Below, piece after piece: positions 1-8,387 of a stretch of 21,382 nucleotides of DNA; the first letter of the stretch is position 1, and each line of letters starts with the position of its first letter. The stretch covers positions 1 to 21,382 of IMG/VR virus record IMGVR_UViG_3300027763_000270; one strand, written 5' to 3'. A model generated the notes under the pieces. It did no database searches, had not been told where the DNA came from, and saw only the letters and a list, made by a program, of their open reading frames with translations. This DNA comes from a virus. The translations under genes were made by a program, and so were the position numbers.

Positions 1-495
1 AATGAATTACTCGGTCTTCTCAAGGGTGTCGCACCCACGCTGGCAATGGCTGTCGCTGGTCCTTTGGGTGGCGCTGCTGTTACCGCTTTGGCTAGTAAGT
101 TTGGCGTGTCTGATAGTGTTGATGCCGTTGCAAAGGCTATTGCTGGCGATCCAAAGGCTGCTGAAAAGATAGCAGAGCTTGAGTTGGAGATGGCGAAGAT
201 TGATGCAGCCAATACTGCCGACGCAAGGAAGATGAATTCAGAGATACAGAACTCTGCCACAGCGTCTTGGTTAGCAAAGAACATTGCCTATGTAATCGAC
301 ACATCAATCATTGCTGGCGCTCTCACCATGACCTTTGTGGTGTTTATTGTTGGCGTACCAGAGCAAAACAAGTCGATGGCTTTCACGGCTTTGGGATCGC
401 TCTGGACTCTGACGGGTACGGTGGTGAACTTCCATCGCGGTAGTTCTGCTGGTAGCAAGGCTAAGACTGAAGAAATGATGAAAGGTGTGAAATGA
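1..495 (+). CDS. Holin-like membrane protein, 5' end cut by window edge
   Basis: The reading frame is open from base 1 (NELLGLLKG...), so the true start probably lies before the window; an internal ATG at 46 would give 149 aa. The visible protein has an alanine/glycine-rich hydrophobic N-terminus, a charged helical stretch (ELELEMAKIDAANTADARK) and two hydrophobic segments near residues 80-100 and 110-125 counted from the ATG at 46. A polar tail with GSSAGSKAKTE follows. This architecture and tail resemble the three-transmembrane holin family of phages and gene transfer agents, which form the inner-membrane lesion that lets endolysin act. The gene overlaps the next one by 4 nt (ATGA) and lies two genes before the endolysin, which supports a lysis role. 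Exact timing function is inferred. Confidence 0.75.
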   Translation, partial: NELLGLLKGVAPTLAMAVAGPLGGAAVTALASKFGVSDSVDAVAKAIAGDPKAAEKIAELELEMAKIDAANTADARKMNSEIQNSATASWLAKNIAYVIDTSIIAGALTMTFVVFIVGVPEQNKSMAFTALGSLWTLTGTVVNFHRGSSAGSKAKTEEMMKGVK

Positions 496-809
496 TTGAA
501 TTCTTAAAGCAACTAATACTGGCTAAGGTCAACCGTCCTAAGCCTACCGTTGAAGAGGTCGAGGTTCAAGTCTGGGCATTCGTCGTCAAGTCGATCACCA
601 TCATGGTGCTTGGCATTGCGTTTGGCACTTTGTGGCTTATTGGCTTTGAGAAGCAGGAGACCGAACTCGCACCAATCGACGCAATATTCCTTGAAATCTT
701 GAAAGCCATTGCGTTTATGGGAGTGGGAACAATGGGCGGTATCTCAGGACGCAAGGCATCAAATGCCATTGCAAAAGCCATTGTGGGAGAAGACGATGCA
801 ACTAAGTGA
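492..809 (+). CDS. Small two-helix membrane protein of the lysis cassette
   Basis: The 105-aa product has a short amphipathic N-terminus (MIEFLKQLILAKVNRPKP), a first strongly hydrophobic segment near residues 32-50, and a second near residues 68-84. The C-terminus is polar. It starts in an ATGA overlap with the holin-like gene and overlaps the start of the endolysin gene by 14 nt, so all three are probably translated in a coupled way. Possible roles are a second holin, an antiholin or a holin accessory protein. I do not recognise a named family, and no lipobox or spanin-like coiled coil is visible. The position is the main evidence for lysis. Confidence 0.6.
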   Translation: MIEFLKQLILAKVNRPKPTVEEVEVQVWAFVVKSITIMVLGIAFGTLWLIGFEKQETELAPIDAIFLEILKAIAFMGVGTMGGISGRKASNAIAKAIVGEDDATK

Positions 810-1263
810 TCACTTCACACTTGAGGAGGCAACGCACTCCGATACCGCCACAAGGCTTGGTATCAGCAACCAGCCAGACGCACAGCAATTAGAGAACATG
901 AAGACGGCTGCTGCTGGCATGGAGAAGGTCAGAGCGTTGCTGGGTAAGTCAATAAATGTCAACTCATGGATTCGTCTGCCAGAGGTCAATGTGGCGGTGG
1001 GTGGATCAAAGGTATCGAGTCACATGGACGGCTGGGCTATTGACTTCGTATGCAAGGGCTTTGGCACTCCACTAGAGGTCTGCAAGGCTATTGACGCAGC
1101 AGGTATCAAGTTTGATCAGATGATCCATGAGTTTGGCGACAAGGGCTGGACGCACATTTCCTTTGCGCCAGCATTGCGTCAGCAAAAGCTCACCATCTTC
1201 AGACCTCAAAACAAATACGCCATCGGTTTGTTGACGCAAGACGAATACAACAAGTCAGTATGA
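796..1263 (+). CDS. Endolysin, peptidase M15 family (zinc D,D/L,D-peptidase type)
   Basis: The 155-aa product starts with MQLSDHFTLEEATHSDTA, the usual opening of phage M15A peptidases. The frame is open further upstream, but an earlier start would overlap the membrane-protein gene much more. The zinc-binding motif is present: SSHMDGWAID (His76, Asp83) and WTHIS (His120), with Glu112 in IHEFGDKGW as the likely general acid. The preceding block INVNSWIRLPEVNVAVGGSK matches the family's SGYRSPxVNxAVGGS region, with W in place of the usual G/Y. Such enzymes cut peptide cross-links in peptidoglycan at the end of infection. No signal peptide is seen, so it should depend on the upstream holin. It overlaps the next gene by 4 nt. 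Confidence 0.88.
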   Translation: MQLSDHFTLEEATHSDTATRLGISNQPDAQQLENMKTAAAGMEKVRALLGKSINVNSWIRLPEVNVAVGGSKVSSHMDGWAIDFVCKGFGTPLEVCKAIDAAGIKFDQMIHEFGDKGWTHISFAPALRQQKLTIFRPQNKYAIGLLTQDEYNKSV

Positions 1264-1913
1264 CCAACCTCTATCAGCAGCTCCAGACCCCTGCCACACC
1301 AGACCTGCCTAATCCGCAGGATAGCTACGACAGGTTGACGGTTGCACAGACGAATGCTGCCTTGCGTACATTCTTCTTGAAGCTCACAAATGTCTTACAG
1401 ACCCTTGCGTCACCTCGCGGTGGTAGGTTTCTAAACAACCCTTACGGGGCATTCCAAGACGGCACAGACCAGACGGCAGCGAACACCACGACTGCTTACG
1501 CCATAACCTTTGACACAACTGACTTCAACAATGGCGTAACCTTGTCAAACTCGTCAAGGCTTAATGTGTCTCAGGCTGGAATTTATAACATTCAATTCAG
1601 CGTGCAGTTAGTAAACACGACAAATGCTTCGGTAGACATTGACATCTGGTTTCGCAAGAACGGCACAAACATCGACAAGTCAAACTCACGCTTTGGACTA
1701 GCGCCACGAAAGAGTATGGGAGACCCATTTCACCTTATTGGTGCGATGAACTTCTTTGTAAGTCTTGACACAAACGACTATATTGAACTCATGTGGCGAA
1801 CCTCAGATGTTGGCGCATACATCGAGCACTACGCTGCCAGCTCCACACCAACAAGACCATCGATACCGTCTGTCATTGCGACGGTTACCTTTGTGTCAAA
1901 TCTTTCAGCATAA
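1260..1913 (+). CDS. Putative virion protein with C1q/TNF-like jelly-roll
   Basis: The 217-aa protein has a polar, helical N-terminal part (residues 1-50, including DRLTVAQTNAALRTFFLKL) and then a beta-rich region. In that region alternating hydrophobic strands such as AGIYNIQFSVQLVN, VDIDIWFRKNGTNI and DYIELMWRTSD resemble the C1q-like jelly-roll domain found in phage fibre and decoration proteins. The start overlaps the endolysin stop (ATGA). Its place between lysis and structural genes fits a fibre, appendage or capsid-surface protein expressed late. The fold is inferred from strand pattern only; the receptor or partner is unknown. Confidence 0.55.
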   Translation: MTNLYQQLQTPATPDLPNPQDSYDRLTVAQTNAALRTFFLKLTNVLQTLASPRGGRFLNNPYGAFQDGTDQTAANTTTAYAITFDTTDFNNGVTLSNSSRLNVSQAGIYNIQFSVQLVNTTNASVDIDIWFRKNGTNIDKSNSRFGLAPRKSMGDPFHLIGAMNFFVSLDTNDYIELMWRTSDVGAYIEHYAASSTPTRPSIPSVIATVTFVSNLSA

Positions 1914-1920
1914 TTGACCT

Positions 1921-3402
1921 ATGGCACTCGTACCCTTAAAAATCCCAGCAGGAATCTACCGCAACGGCACAGAATACCAGTCTGCGGGGCGCTGGTTCGA
2001 CTCGAACCTTATCAGATGGTTTGAGAACACGCTGAGACCTGTGGGCGGGTGGCGCAAGCGATCAGCCAGTCAAATGACTGGTGTCAGTCGTGGAATGCTG
2101 ACTTGGCGTACTAACTCCGATGTGCGTTTTATCGCTGCTGGAACTCCTACAAAGCTCTACGCAATGAGCGAGGCGGGTGTCTTGAAGGACATCACTCCTA
2201 CAACCTTTACAACTGGCATTACAGACGCAACGCTAAAGACTGGCTACGGATATAGCACCTACGGTAACTTTGCTTACGGTGTGGCGCGTCCAGACTTGGG
2301 GGGAATAATCCCAGCGACTACTTGGTCAATGGACTCATGGGGAGAATACTTGGTCGCGTGCTCAAACGCTGACGGTCAACTCCTTGAGTGGCAATTAGGA
2401 TTTACCACTCCAACATTGGCTATTGCCATCGTCAACGCGCCAACGAGCTGCGAAGCTGTGATGACGACAGCAGAAAGATTTGTCTTTGCTTTGGGTGCGT
2501 CAGGTAACCCGCGCAAGGTTTCTTGGTGTGACCAAGAAAACAATACGGTCTGGACACCATCGGCTACCAATCAGGCGGGTGATTTTGAGATCAACTCTCT
2601 CGGCTCAATCAAGTGCGGGAAGCGTGTCCGAGGTGTCAATCTGATCTTTACAGATGTCGATGTCCACGCTGCCAGCTATATCGGTTTACCTTATATATAC
2701 AGCTTTGAGAAGGTTGGATCAGGTTGTGGCGTGATCAGCTCTCAGGCGGTAGCAGCCATTGATACGGCAGCGATCTGGATGAGTAAGAGTGGCTTCTGGA
2801 TATATGACGGCTATGTCAGACCTTTACCTTCAGATGTTGGCGACTATGTTTTCCAGAACATCAACTACAACCAAGCCAGCAAAGTTTACGCTGTCCACAA
2901 CTCAAAATACGGTGAGTGCATTTGGTTTTATCCATCGAGCGCCAGCAATGAGAACGACTCCTATGTGACTTACAACTACCGCGAAGGGCATTGGTCGATT
3001 GGCACTTTGGCTCGGACTGCTGGAACTGACAGAGGAGTCTTCACCTATCCCTTGATGATCTCAACTGACGGCTACATCTATGAGCACGAAGTCGGCTACG
3101 CATACGACGGGGCTTCGCCATTTGTGGAGTCTGGTCCTTACCAGATTGGTAATGGTGACAACATCGTATCGGTGCGTCAGGTTATCCCAGACGAGCAGAC
3201 CTTGGGCGAAGTCGTGATTTCCTTCAAGACTCGGATGTATCCGACTTCAACTGAGACGACTTACGGACCGTACCCAGCAGCACAACCGACAGATGTGAGA
3301 TTCGCTGCCAGACAGGTCAAGGTCAGGTACACGGGTGCAGTTCTAGAGGACTGGCGTGTAGGCGTTAACCGTTTTGATGTTGTCGCAATGGGTAAACGGT
3401 GA
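1921..3402 (+). CDS. Phage structural protein, possible head-tail/DNA stabilization type
   Basis: The 493-aa protein begins MALVPLKIPAGIYRNGTEYQ and continues with RWFDSNLIRWFENTLRPVGGW, a signature I associate with long structural proteins of marine and freshwater podovirus-like phages. It is rich in aromatic residues, glycine and short beta repeats (YGNFAYGVARPD, EGHWSIGTLARTAG), as in beta-propeller-like tail or stabilization proteins of the P22 gp10 kind. No signal peptide or membrane segment is seen. It follows the C1q-like gene by 7 nt, and its last 26 bases overlap the next start. A role at the portal-tail junction is inferred, not shown. Confidence 0.55.
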   Translation: MALVPLKIPAGIYRNGTEYQSAGRWFDSNLIRWFENTLRPVGGWRKRSASQMTGVSRGMLTWRTNSDVRFIAAGTPTKLYAMSEAGVLKDITPTTFTTGITDATLKTGYGYSTYGNFAYGVARPDLGGIIPATTWSMDSWGEYLVACSNADGQLLEWQLGFTTPTLAIAIVNAPTSCEAVMTTAERFVFALGASGNPRKVSWCDQENNTVWTPSATNQAGDFEINSLGSIKCGKRVRGVNLIFTDVDVHAASYIGLPYIYSFEKVGSGCGVISSQAVAAIDTAAIWMSKSGFWIYDGYVRPLPSDVGDYVFQNINYNQASKVYAVHNSKYGECIWFYPSSASNENDSYVTYNYREGHWSIGTLARTAGTDRGVFTYPLMISTDGYIYEHEVGYAYDGASPFVESGPYQIGNGDNIVSVRQVIPDEQTLGEVVISFKTRMYPTSTETTYGPYPAAQPTDVRFAARQVKVRYTGAVLEDWRVGVNRFDVVAMGKR

Positions 3403-3718
3403 CTTAGAATTGGAGCAAGAATTAAGGGCAGGAAAAGTACCTGTGTGTATCCGAGAGGATTACACCGTTTACTTGGAGTTTTTCAGAGGTAATTTGTGGA
3501 TTCATGTGGAGATCAAGAGATGGTCTTCTGGGGTCAAAAAGGACTGCTTGAAGAGCATTGCCCTTATTGAGAATTTAATTGGGAAGCCTATCGTCGCGCT
3601 GATACGCGAAGAAGACATCAAACTTGTAAGATTTGCCAAGTCATTTGGCTGGTCTGAGAAATGTCAAATATCACTATTGGACGGCTCTAAGGCTTTTATC
3701 TACACCAACAAGGTGTAA
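3377..3718 (+). CDS. Small phage protein, possible GNAT-like fold
   Basis: The 113-aa product starts at the ATG at 3377 inside the end of the upstream gene (26-nt overlap); a TTG one codon earlier is also possible. It contains a beta pair with a glycine turn (YTVYLEFFRGNLWIHVEIKRW), then a helix (KKDCLKSIALIENLIGKPIVAL) and a C-terminal block RFAKSFGWSEKCQISLLDG. This order is reminiscent of the second half of GNAT acetyltransferases and of small GNAT-like virion proteins near T7-type internal core genes. I see no clear acetyl-CoA pyrophosphate loop, so catalysis is doubtful. It is more AT-rich than its neighbours. Confidence 0.5.
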   Translation: MLSQWVNGDLELEQELRAGKVPVCIREDYTVYLEFFRGNLWIHVEIKRWSSGVKKDCLKSIALIENLIGKPIVALIREEDIKLVRFAKSFGWSEKCQISLLDGSKAFIYTNKV

Positions 3719-3732
3719 CAAGGGAGATTGAT

Positions 3733-5064
3733 ATGGGTGGAGTCGTAGAAGATGTATTTAGCGGTATTGGTGACATAGGTCAGGGTGCTATTGACGCTGT
3801 GAGCGATTTAGGCGCAAGCATTGACGATGTTGTTAATCAGGCTGGGGGTTGGACTACGGCAGCATTACTTGCTGCTGGTTACTATTACGCACCAGAGATT
3901 GGGGCTTATGTCAATGCCACGACTGGTAGCACAGTACCTTTGGCTGCGGTTGCTGATGCTGGCGCAGCAGAAGCAGCTTTAACAGCTACTGATCTTGCTA
4001 TTGGTACTGGTGGTGGCGGTGCTGTTAATGCTGGTTTTTCTTTACCAGTCATTCCCCCAGAGTTAAGTGCAGTATCTACTGCTGCTAGTGTTGCAAATGC
4101 AGTTGGTTCATCTGGTGGTGCAGCAGCAGTACCTACTGCCGTACCTGCTGCCGTATCTACAACCATACCTACTGCCGTAACTCCTTCAGCAGTTACGACT
4201 ACTGGTGGAGTTTTGTCTAGCGCTATCCCTTCAGCAGTTACGACTGCTGGAGAGATGACTGCACAGCAAGCATCTGAAATGATAGCTAAAGAACAGGCTG
4301 CATCTACTGGATTACTTGGTAGCGCCATCAACTTCGCACAAGAAAATATCCCATTGACATTAGCAGGTGCTGGTCTAGCAGCTAAGGCTTTAGGTGGTAG
4401 CACACCAACATCGAGCACCGCAACGACTAGCATTGACCCAGATGTCAAGGAAGCATATTTGCGCAACTTGCAAGAAGCAAGGATGGTTGGAGCTGGTCTA
4501 GGACAAAGACAGTTTGCTCCTTATGCTGACTACAACCTCGGCATGGTTCAAAAGTACATGAACCCTTACGAGAATACGGTTGTACAAAACACATTGGCTG
4601 ACATTGAGCGTGCTCGTCAAGGTCAAATATCGGCAGAAGGCGCAAGGGCTACGGCATCAGGAGCGTTTGGCGGTACACGCCAAGCAGTAACCAGATCGCT
4701 GGTTGATGAGGCAGCACTACGCAATGCAGGTAACTTGGCTGCACAACTTCGCAATACTGGCTTTGCACAGGCTCAGAACTTAGGTCTATCACAGCAACAA
4801 ATGATGCAGCAATACGAACAGCAGAAACTTGATGCAGCTCGCAACTTAGGTCTAGAGCGTTTGAATGTGGCGCAAGGCGCTTTGAGCTTGCAACCTGCAA
4901 ATATTGGTGGAAGCACCACAACTCCAATCTATAAAAATACTACAGCATCTGCTTTAGGCGGTGCTCTTGGTGGTGCAACATTGGGTAAGTTAATCGGTGG
5001 AACTGCTAACCCTGAGTATGCTGGCTATGGTGCTGGCATTGGCGGTTTGCTTGGTTTCATGTAA
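3733..5064 (+). CDS. Internal virion / DNA-ejection-like structural protein
   Basis: The 443-aa protein has a low-complexity alanine/glycine/threonine-rich first half (residues 40-235, with repeated TAVP and SAVTT stretches), then a helical second half. The blocks YMNPYENTVVQNTLADIERA and SGAFGGTRQAV are recurrent in internal virion proteins of environmental podovirus-like phages. A glutamine-rich helix (QAQNLGLSQQQMMQQYEQQK) follows, and the C-terminus ends in glycine-rich GAGIGGLLGFM. A good ribosome site (AAGGGAG, 6 nt before ATG) is present. Glycine-zipper and hydrophobic segments fit a protein that enters the host envelope during ejection. That role is inferred from composition and position. 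Confidence 0.55.
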   Translation: MGGVVEDVFSGIGDIGQGAIDAVSDLGASIDDVVNQAGGWTTAALLAAGYYYAPEIGAYVNATTGSTVPLAAVADAGAAEAALTATDLAIGTGGGGAVNAGFSLPVIPPELSAVSTAASVANAVGSSGGAAAVPTAVPAAVSTTIPTAVTPSAVTTTGGVLSSAIPSAVTTAGEMTAQQASEMIAKEQAASTGLLGSAINFAQENIPLTLAGAGLAAKALGGSTPTSSTATTSIDPDVKEAYLRNLQEARMVGAGLGQRQFAPYADYNLGMVQKYMNPYENTVVQNTLADIERARQGQISAEGARATASGAFGGTRQAVTRSLVDEAALRNAGNLAAQLRNTGFAQAQNLGLSQQQMMQQYEQQKLDAARNLGLERLNVAQGALSLQPANIGGSTTTPIYKNTTASALGGALGGATLGKLIGGTANPEYAGYGAGIGGLLGFM

Positions 5065-5074
5065 GGAGTAAATG

Positions 5075-6445
5075 ATGGCATTAACAGACTTTGGCGGTTT
5101 ACTCTTTGGCGGTGGTGGTACTGGTCTCGAAGGATATATCACTCCAGAGCAACAACAAGCAATTCAGCAGCAGTCAATGCTGCAAGCAGCATCTGCACTC
5201 TTACAGGCTGGCGGTCCAAGTCGTCAACCGATTTCTTTAGGTCAGGCACTTGGTGGTGCTCTGCAAGCAGGTTCTGCTGGCTACGGTCAGGCACAGCAAG
5301 GTGCAATACAAAACCTATTGACACGCCAGAAGTTACAAGAAGGCGCATTAGAGCAAGCCAGAATGCAAGCCTACCTTAACGCTCTTGGCGCTGAAGGTGG
5401 TGCTCCAGCCGTTGCTGGTCAGAACGGTATTCCAGCAATGCCTATGGGTGCTGGTGGTGTGCCTCCTGCTGGCTCTGCACCAACTGCAATGCCTATGGGC
5501 GCTCAAGCTCCTCAAGGTGGCGGTGGAATGTTTGCAGGTCTTACTCCAGAGCAAAGAAGAATTCTGCCCTTAATGAAACCAACTGAGGCTATCGGTGAAG
5601 CGTTTAAGGCTGCTGGTCAAAGGGCTAACCAGTTAACTGATTCAGAACTTGCTGGTTTAGGTTTACCGCCAACAACGCTTGCGTACAAGATGCCTAACGG
5701 TGAGACAAAGATTGTCTATCGTCCTGACTACCAGTACATCGAGACACCTTCTGGTGGCAAGAAGTTAATGGACATGAACAATCCACTTGGCATAGTACCT
5801 AAGCCTGTGCAAGACAGAGTGGCTGCAAGTGGAACAGTACCTAAGCCAACTGGCGATGCTGCGACTTATGGTGGTGGAATGGCTCCAGCATTAAAGCCTG
5901 AGCAGATTATGACTACGGTGGCTGAGTGGGATAAGAATTACAGAACACCAGTTGAGACAGTCCTATCAAGTTACAACATCGTTAAGGACTTGGTGACTAC
6001 GGGTCAGGCTGGTATCTCTGACTATGGTGTCTTGATTAAGGCGATCAAAGCACTTGAACCAAACTCTGCTGTTATGCAGGGTGAGGCACAGTCTGCGCAG
6101 CAGATGCAAGCCATTGCAGACCGTATGCAGGGTTTTGTTGACAAGATTTCTGCTGGTGGTGTCGGTAGTGATCAGGCAAGACTTGACCTTGCTAACTTAG
6201 CCAGATCAGGCGCAAAGGTGGCTATTGAGACATACAACAAGCAAGCAGATCGCAAGTCTCAATTACTTGCTAGGTATGTACCTCAATCAGTTATTGATTC
6301 AACATTCCAGAAGTATCAGATTCCAGAAGACATTACCTCTAAAGTAAAAATGGAACAGTCAATGAAAGCTGGAATGGCGCAAACTCCTCCTGCTGCTGGT
6401 CAGCAAATGTGGCGCTTTGAAAATAATAAATGGATATTTAGATAA
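5075..6445 (+). CDS. Internal virion-like structural protein (glutamine-rich helical N-terminus)
   Basis: Two ATG codons occur in tandem at 5072 and 5075. The second is preferred because AAGGAG at 5063-5068 lies 6 nt before it and only 3 nt before the first. The 456-aa product opens MALTDFGGLLFGGGG, followed by a glutamine-rich helical region (residues 20-100), a proline/glycine/methionine-rich linker (residues 108-155) and a mixed, more ordered C-terminal half from about residue 160. The nearly intact block TTVAEWDKNYRTPVETVLSSY begins a long helical part. The protein ends in MWRFENNKWIFR. It sits in the presumed ejection-protein cluster. No enzyme motif is visible. Confidence 0.5.
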   Translation: MALTDFGGLLFGGGGTGLEGYITPEQQQAIQQQSMLQAASALLQAGGPSRQPISLGQALGGALQAGSAGYGQAQQGAIQNLLTRQKLQEGALEQARMQAYLNALGAEGGAPAVAGQNGIPAMPMGAGGVPPAGSAPTAMPMGAQAPQGGGGMFAGLTPEQRRILPLMKPTEAIGEAFKAAGQRANQLTDSELAGLGLPPTTLAYKMPNGETKIVYRPDYQYIETPSGGKKLMDMNNPLGIVPKPVQDRVAASGTVPKPTGDAATYGGGMAPALKPEQIMTTVAEWDKNYRTPVETVLSSYNIVKDLVTTGQAGISDYGVLIKAIKALEPNSAVMQGEAQSAQQMQAIADRMQGFVDKISAGGVGSDQARLDLANLARSGAKVAIETYNKQADRKSQLLARYVPQSVIDSTFQKYQIPEDITSKVKMEQSMKAGMAQTPPAAGQQMWRFENNKWIFR

Positions 6446-6454
6446 GGTGGTCTT

Positions 6455-8383
6455 ATGGCAGTCGAATTTGTAGAAGGTTTTGGACCAATAGACTTCCCAG
6501 AAGGGATGACGCAAGCGCAAAAGATTGACGCTCTGTCTAAACTTCCAAAGCCTGAGACGCAACGCATTAGACAATTCGCTCAGGGTGCGACTATGGGAAC
6601 TGCTGACGAAGCAGAAGCCCTAGTCCAGTCACAGCTTAAAGGTACGAAGTACGAAGACGAACTGTCTGCTATTCGCCAAAAGATGGCGGTTTACAAGAAA
6701 GCCTATCCAGTCGAATCGGCAGGATACGAAATCGGTGGTGCTATTGCACCAGCAGCAGTCCTTGCACCATTTACTGGTGGTGGCTCTTTAGCTGTTGGCG
6801 CTGCACAGGCTTCTCCAGCATTGTCTAGACTAATGATGATGGGTGGTGCTCAAGGCGGTATTACTGGTGCAGCCAGCGCTGAAGGCGATCTATTATCACG
6901 CGCTAAGGCTGGCGCAGTAGGCACAGCAGAAGGCGCTTTGATCGCTCCTGTGGCACAGCAAGTCATCAAGGCTGGTGGTGCTTTGATCAATGGCGTGATC
7001 GACGCAACCCGTCGTCGTGTCGGTGATCGTGGTGCAAAGGTCGTGGAGACCGAGATCAATCGACTGGCTACTGAGTCAGGTCTGAGTGCCGACGAAATTG
7101 TCCAGAGAATCTCTCGTGGTGAGATCATGGCAGAGAACGCAACATTGCAAGACGCTGTGCGTGCCTTTGCGCGTGGCGGTGGTAGTGCTGCAACTGCACT
7201 CAAGGAAGCATTGACCCGTCGTCCTCCAGCTCTTCGTGGTCAAGCCATGAATGAACTGCAAGCAGGACTTGCTGGCGACTTAGACGAAAACATAATTAGG
7301 TCTTATCGCTTGGGTGAAAAAGAGCTTGGTAAGTTAGAAAAAGATTTGTATACAGGTGCTTTTAATTTAGGCGGTGTCGTCAATAAACCAATGCTAGATT
7401 CCGCTTCAGACGCAATAAAACGCGCTCCAGAGGCAGGTAAAGCCATCAATGATGCCTATCAGTCAGCGACTGGTAAAAAGCCATTCTGGACGATTACACA
7501 AAGTGGTGAAGTCAACTGGAGTCGCACGCCAACATTACAAGACATGGAGATCATTCGTCGTGGCGTGGACTCTGCAAAGAACGCTGCCTATACTGGTGGT
7601 TTTGGTGAGGTTGGAAAAAACTTAGGCGCTGCCGAGAATGCGCTTCGTGCTCAGTTAGATAGTTCTTCTTTGGCTTTAAAGACTGCACGCGATACATTTG
7701 CTCAGAATCGTCTAGCGTCTGAGTCATTCGATGCTGGTCGCAAGGTATTTACAAAGAGTGCTGACGAAGTTGCCTACGACTTTGAAAACTTAGCAGCCAA
7801 AAGCGAAGGCGCTGCCAAGGCTTTCAGAGCTGGTGTGATGGATGCTTTGCGTACTAAGTCAACTCTTGGTGGTCGCAAAACAATGATGCAAAACATTGTT
7901 GATCCAGACACTAAAGAAGGTCAGGTTCTGCGCACACTATTTCCGCAAGACGAGTTAGACAGAATGCTTGAGACCGTAGGTCGTGCGTCTCAGTCCCAGA
8001 AGGCTGCAACTGCAATCCTTGGTGGATCGTCCACAGCACCAACTGTCTTCAACCAGAACCGCATTGGCATGAATATCTCAACTGAAGAGGTTGCTGGCGC
8101 TTTTTCTGGAAACATTGGAAGCTATGTCTCCTTAGCTAGAAAAGCCTTGGCTAAGTCTTCGCCTAACTTAACAGACGAGCAGAGACTCAGGGTCGCGCAG
8201 GTCTTGGTATCAGAAGACCCTAAGTTTGTGATGAATGCACTCAACGATCAGGGTGGCATCAAGATGCTGCAAGACCGTGTAGCGCAGTTATTTGGCACAG
8301 CACAGCGCGTACTGCCTTCGGCTGCTGCAATAACTGCTGGAAGCTATGCACCACAAGTATCTGGTGGACTTTTAGGGAAATAA
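6455..8383 (+). CDS. Large internal virion-like protein
   Basis: This 642-aa protein begins with a charged N-terminus and the block RQFAQGATMGTADEAEALVQ, a motif I associate with large prophage and phage virion proteins. A hydrophobic glycine/alanine segment follows at about residues 85-175 (GGAIAPAAVLAPF..., AGAVGTAEGALIAPV). The rest is largely helical and charged, with a coiled-coil-like stretch in the middle. The C-terminus ends SGGLLGK. A short ribosome site (GGTGG) precedes the ATG. The hydrophobic segment could insert into the host membrane during DNA delivery, as proposed for ejection proteins. No lytic transglycosylase motif was found, so peptidoglycan cutting is not supported. Confidence 0.5.
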   Translation: MAVEFVEGFGPIDFPEGMTQAQKIDALSKLPKPETQRIRQFAQGATMGTADEAEALVQSQLKGTKYEDELSAIRQKMAVYKKAYPVESAGYEIGGAIAPAAVLAPFTGGGSLAVGAAQASPALSRLMMMGGAQGGITGAASAEGDLLSRAKAGAVGTAEGALIAPVAQQVIKAGGALINGVIDATRRRVGDRGAKVVETEINRLATESGLSADEIVQRISRGEIMAENATLQDAVRAFARGGGSAATALKEALTRRPPALRGQAMNELQAGLAGDLDENIIRSYRLGEKELGKLEKDLYTGAFNLGGVVNKPMLDSASDAIKRAPEAGKAINDAYQSATGKKPFWTITQSGEVNWSRTPTLQDMEIIRRGVDSAKNAAYTGGFGEVGKNLGAAENALRAQLDSSSLALKTARDTFAQNRLASESFDAGRKVFTKSADEVAYDFENLAAKSEGAAKAFRAGVMDALRTKSTLGGRKTMMQNIVDPDTKEGQVLRTLFPQDELDRMLETVGRASQSQKAATAILGGSSTAPTVFNQNRIGMNISTEEVAGAFSGNIGSYVSLARKALAKSSPNLTDEQRLRVAQVLVSEDPKFVMNALNDQGGIKMLQDRVAQLFGTAQRVLPSAAAITAGSYAPQVSGGLLGK

Positions 8384-8387
8384 GACG

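Noticed and set aside
577-587. CATTCGTCGTC identical to an arm of the 19.9-kb palindrome
   Set aside because: It is inside a coding sequence with no neighbouring repeats; similar partial copies near 7552 and 13122 are also in genes, so chance is the simplest reading.
3906-4466. 186-codon reverse-strand frame
   Set aside because: It is antisense to the alanine-rich half of the 443-aa virion protein; the open frame is a by-product of GC-rich repetitive codons, with no ribosome site or recognisable motif.
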